Below, piece by piece: positions 63,782 to 64,000 of a DNA stretch of 64,000 bases; position 1 is the stretch's first letter; each line of letters opens with the position of its first letter. The stretch spans positions 2,604,001 through 2,668,000 of the forward strand of contig NC_013523.1 of assembly GCF_000024985.1 (NCBI RefSeq), given 5' to 3'. Position numbers and translations under genes: made by a program. The notes below the pieces were generated by a model, which did no database searches, was not told where the DNA came from, and saw only the letters and a list, made by a program, of their open reading frames with translations. The DNA is from Sphaerobacter thermophilus DSM 20745 (GTDB lineage: Bacteria; Chloroflexota; Chloroflexia; Thermomicrobiales; Thermomicrobiaceae).

Positions 63782-63914
63782 ACTGGTGGTGCGTAACCCA
63801 CCCGGTCTGGCATAGAATGTGCGGCAATCGCGCGGGCGCGAACGAGCTCAGGGGGGAGCCTGTCCGGCTTTTGGCCGGACTACGGATGCGCCCATTTACC
63901 GAGGGGAGAGGATT

Positions 63915-64000
63915 GTGCTGGAGCGTCCGGTCGCGGGGAATGAGCAGCCGGCTCGCGATGCACGTGATGAGCCACTGCGCTTCCTCGCCGAGGCCGGGAT
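63915..64000 (+). CDS. Unidentified protein, N-terminus only (runs off the window)
   Basis: A GTG at 63915 follows GAGGGGAGAGGA. The visible 28 codons read VLERPVAGNEQPARDARDEPLRFLAEAG. Too short to identify. Upstream is a GTCCGGC/GCCGGAC hairpin near 63862-63880 and a TAGAAT near 63815, which may mark its promoter. Confidence 0.5.
   Translation, partial: MLERPVAGNEQPARDARDEPLRFLAEAG

Overview
The window is very GC-rich, with small gaps and genes on both strands in short runs. It reads like a chromosome segment of a thermophilic Chloroflexota bacterium of the class Thermomicrobia (Sphaerobacter-like). That placement is an inference from overall gene content: several extracytoplasmic-function (ECF) sigma/anti-sigma modules, a B12-dependent ribonucleotide reductase, manganese catalase, deazaflavin-type oxidoreductases and many palindromic intergenic repeats. 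No rRNA, tRNA, CRISPR array, transposase or phage gene was seen.

Layout. 1-8.3 kb: MFS exporter, threonine aldolase, an ECF sigma/anti-sigma pair, an M28-type peptidase and an AbrB/PIN toxin-antitoxin pair. 8.3-15 kb: a long membrane-anchored beta-propeller protein whose N-terminus looks like sigma region 4 plus a zinc anti-sigma domain, an acyl-CoA-dehydrogenase-like protein, and a second ECF sigma/anti-sigma pair. 15-22.7 kb: small unknown genes, an NfeD-like/flotillin operon, a GH76 hydrolase, a GIDE-domain membrane protein and an MntA/HepT module whose hepT start is frame-shifted. 22.8-32.5 kb: class II ribonucleotide reductase with a paired NrdR-box promoter, a PLP decarboxylase, YidC, Mn catalase with a structured leader, and MreB. 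32.7-41.4 kb: TRIC channel, M50-like peptidase, solitary DNA methyltransferase, cyclase-family hydrolase, mannosyltransferase, AlkZ-like glycosylase, YebC. 41.5-42.6 kb: wreckage of a peptide ABC transporter operon, including a DppB-DppC chimera made by deletion. 42.6-52.3 kb: DEAD-box helicase, acyl-CoA synthetase, F420-type oxidoreductase, a half-length UvrA paralogue, an ArsR/SRPBCC operon, Nudix, O-methyltransferase. 52.9-64 kb: WYL regulator diverging from a PPOX oxidoreductase, an XRE-ImmA/PIN module with a SOS-box-like promoter, HemW, PIG-L deacetylase, GT39-like transferase, a HAD phosphatase and a cobalamin-binding protein/ECF S-component pair.

Genes that appear to work together: the two sigma/anti-sigma pairs (overlapping frames); the three toxin-antitoxin-like pairs (overlapping or nearly so); NfeD-like protein with flotillin; ArsR with SRPBCC (4-nt overlap, twin operator); and the cobalamin-binding protein with its S-component (4-nt overlap), which could supply B12 to the class II reductase.

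The most unusual content is in the gaps. Four dispersed repeat families recur: A, a symmetric element of about 160 bp made of nested hairpins; B, a CCCCTCTCCC-type palindrome; C, tracts of degenerate heptamers in strict 7-bp phase, often arranged as inverted arms around a family B palindrome; and D, a short CATCCTGAGCGGAGCGAAGG-like motif.
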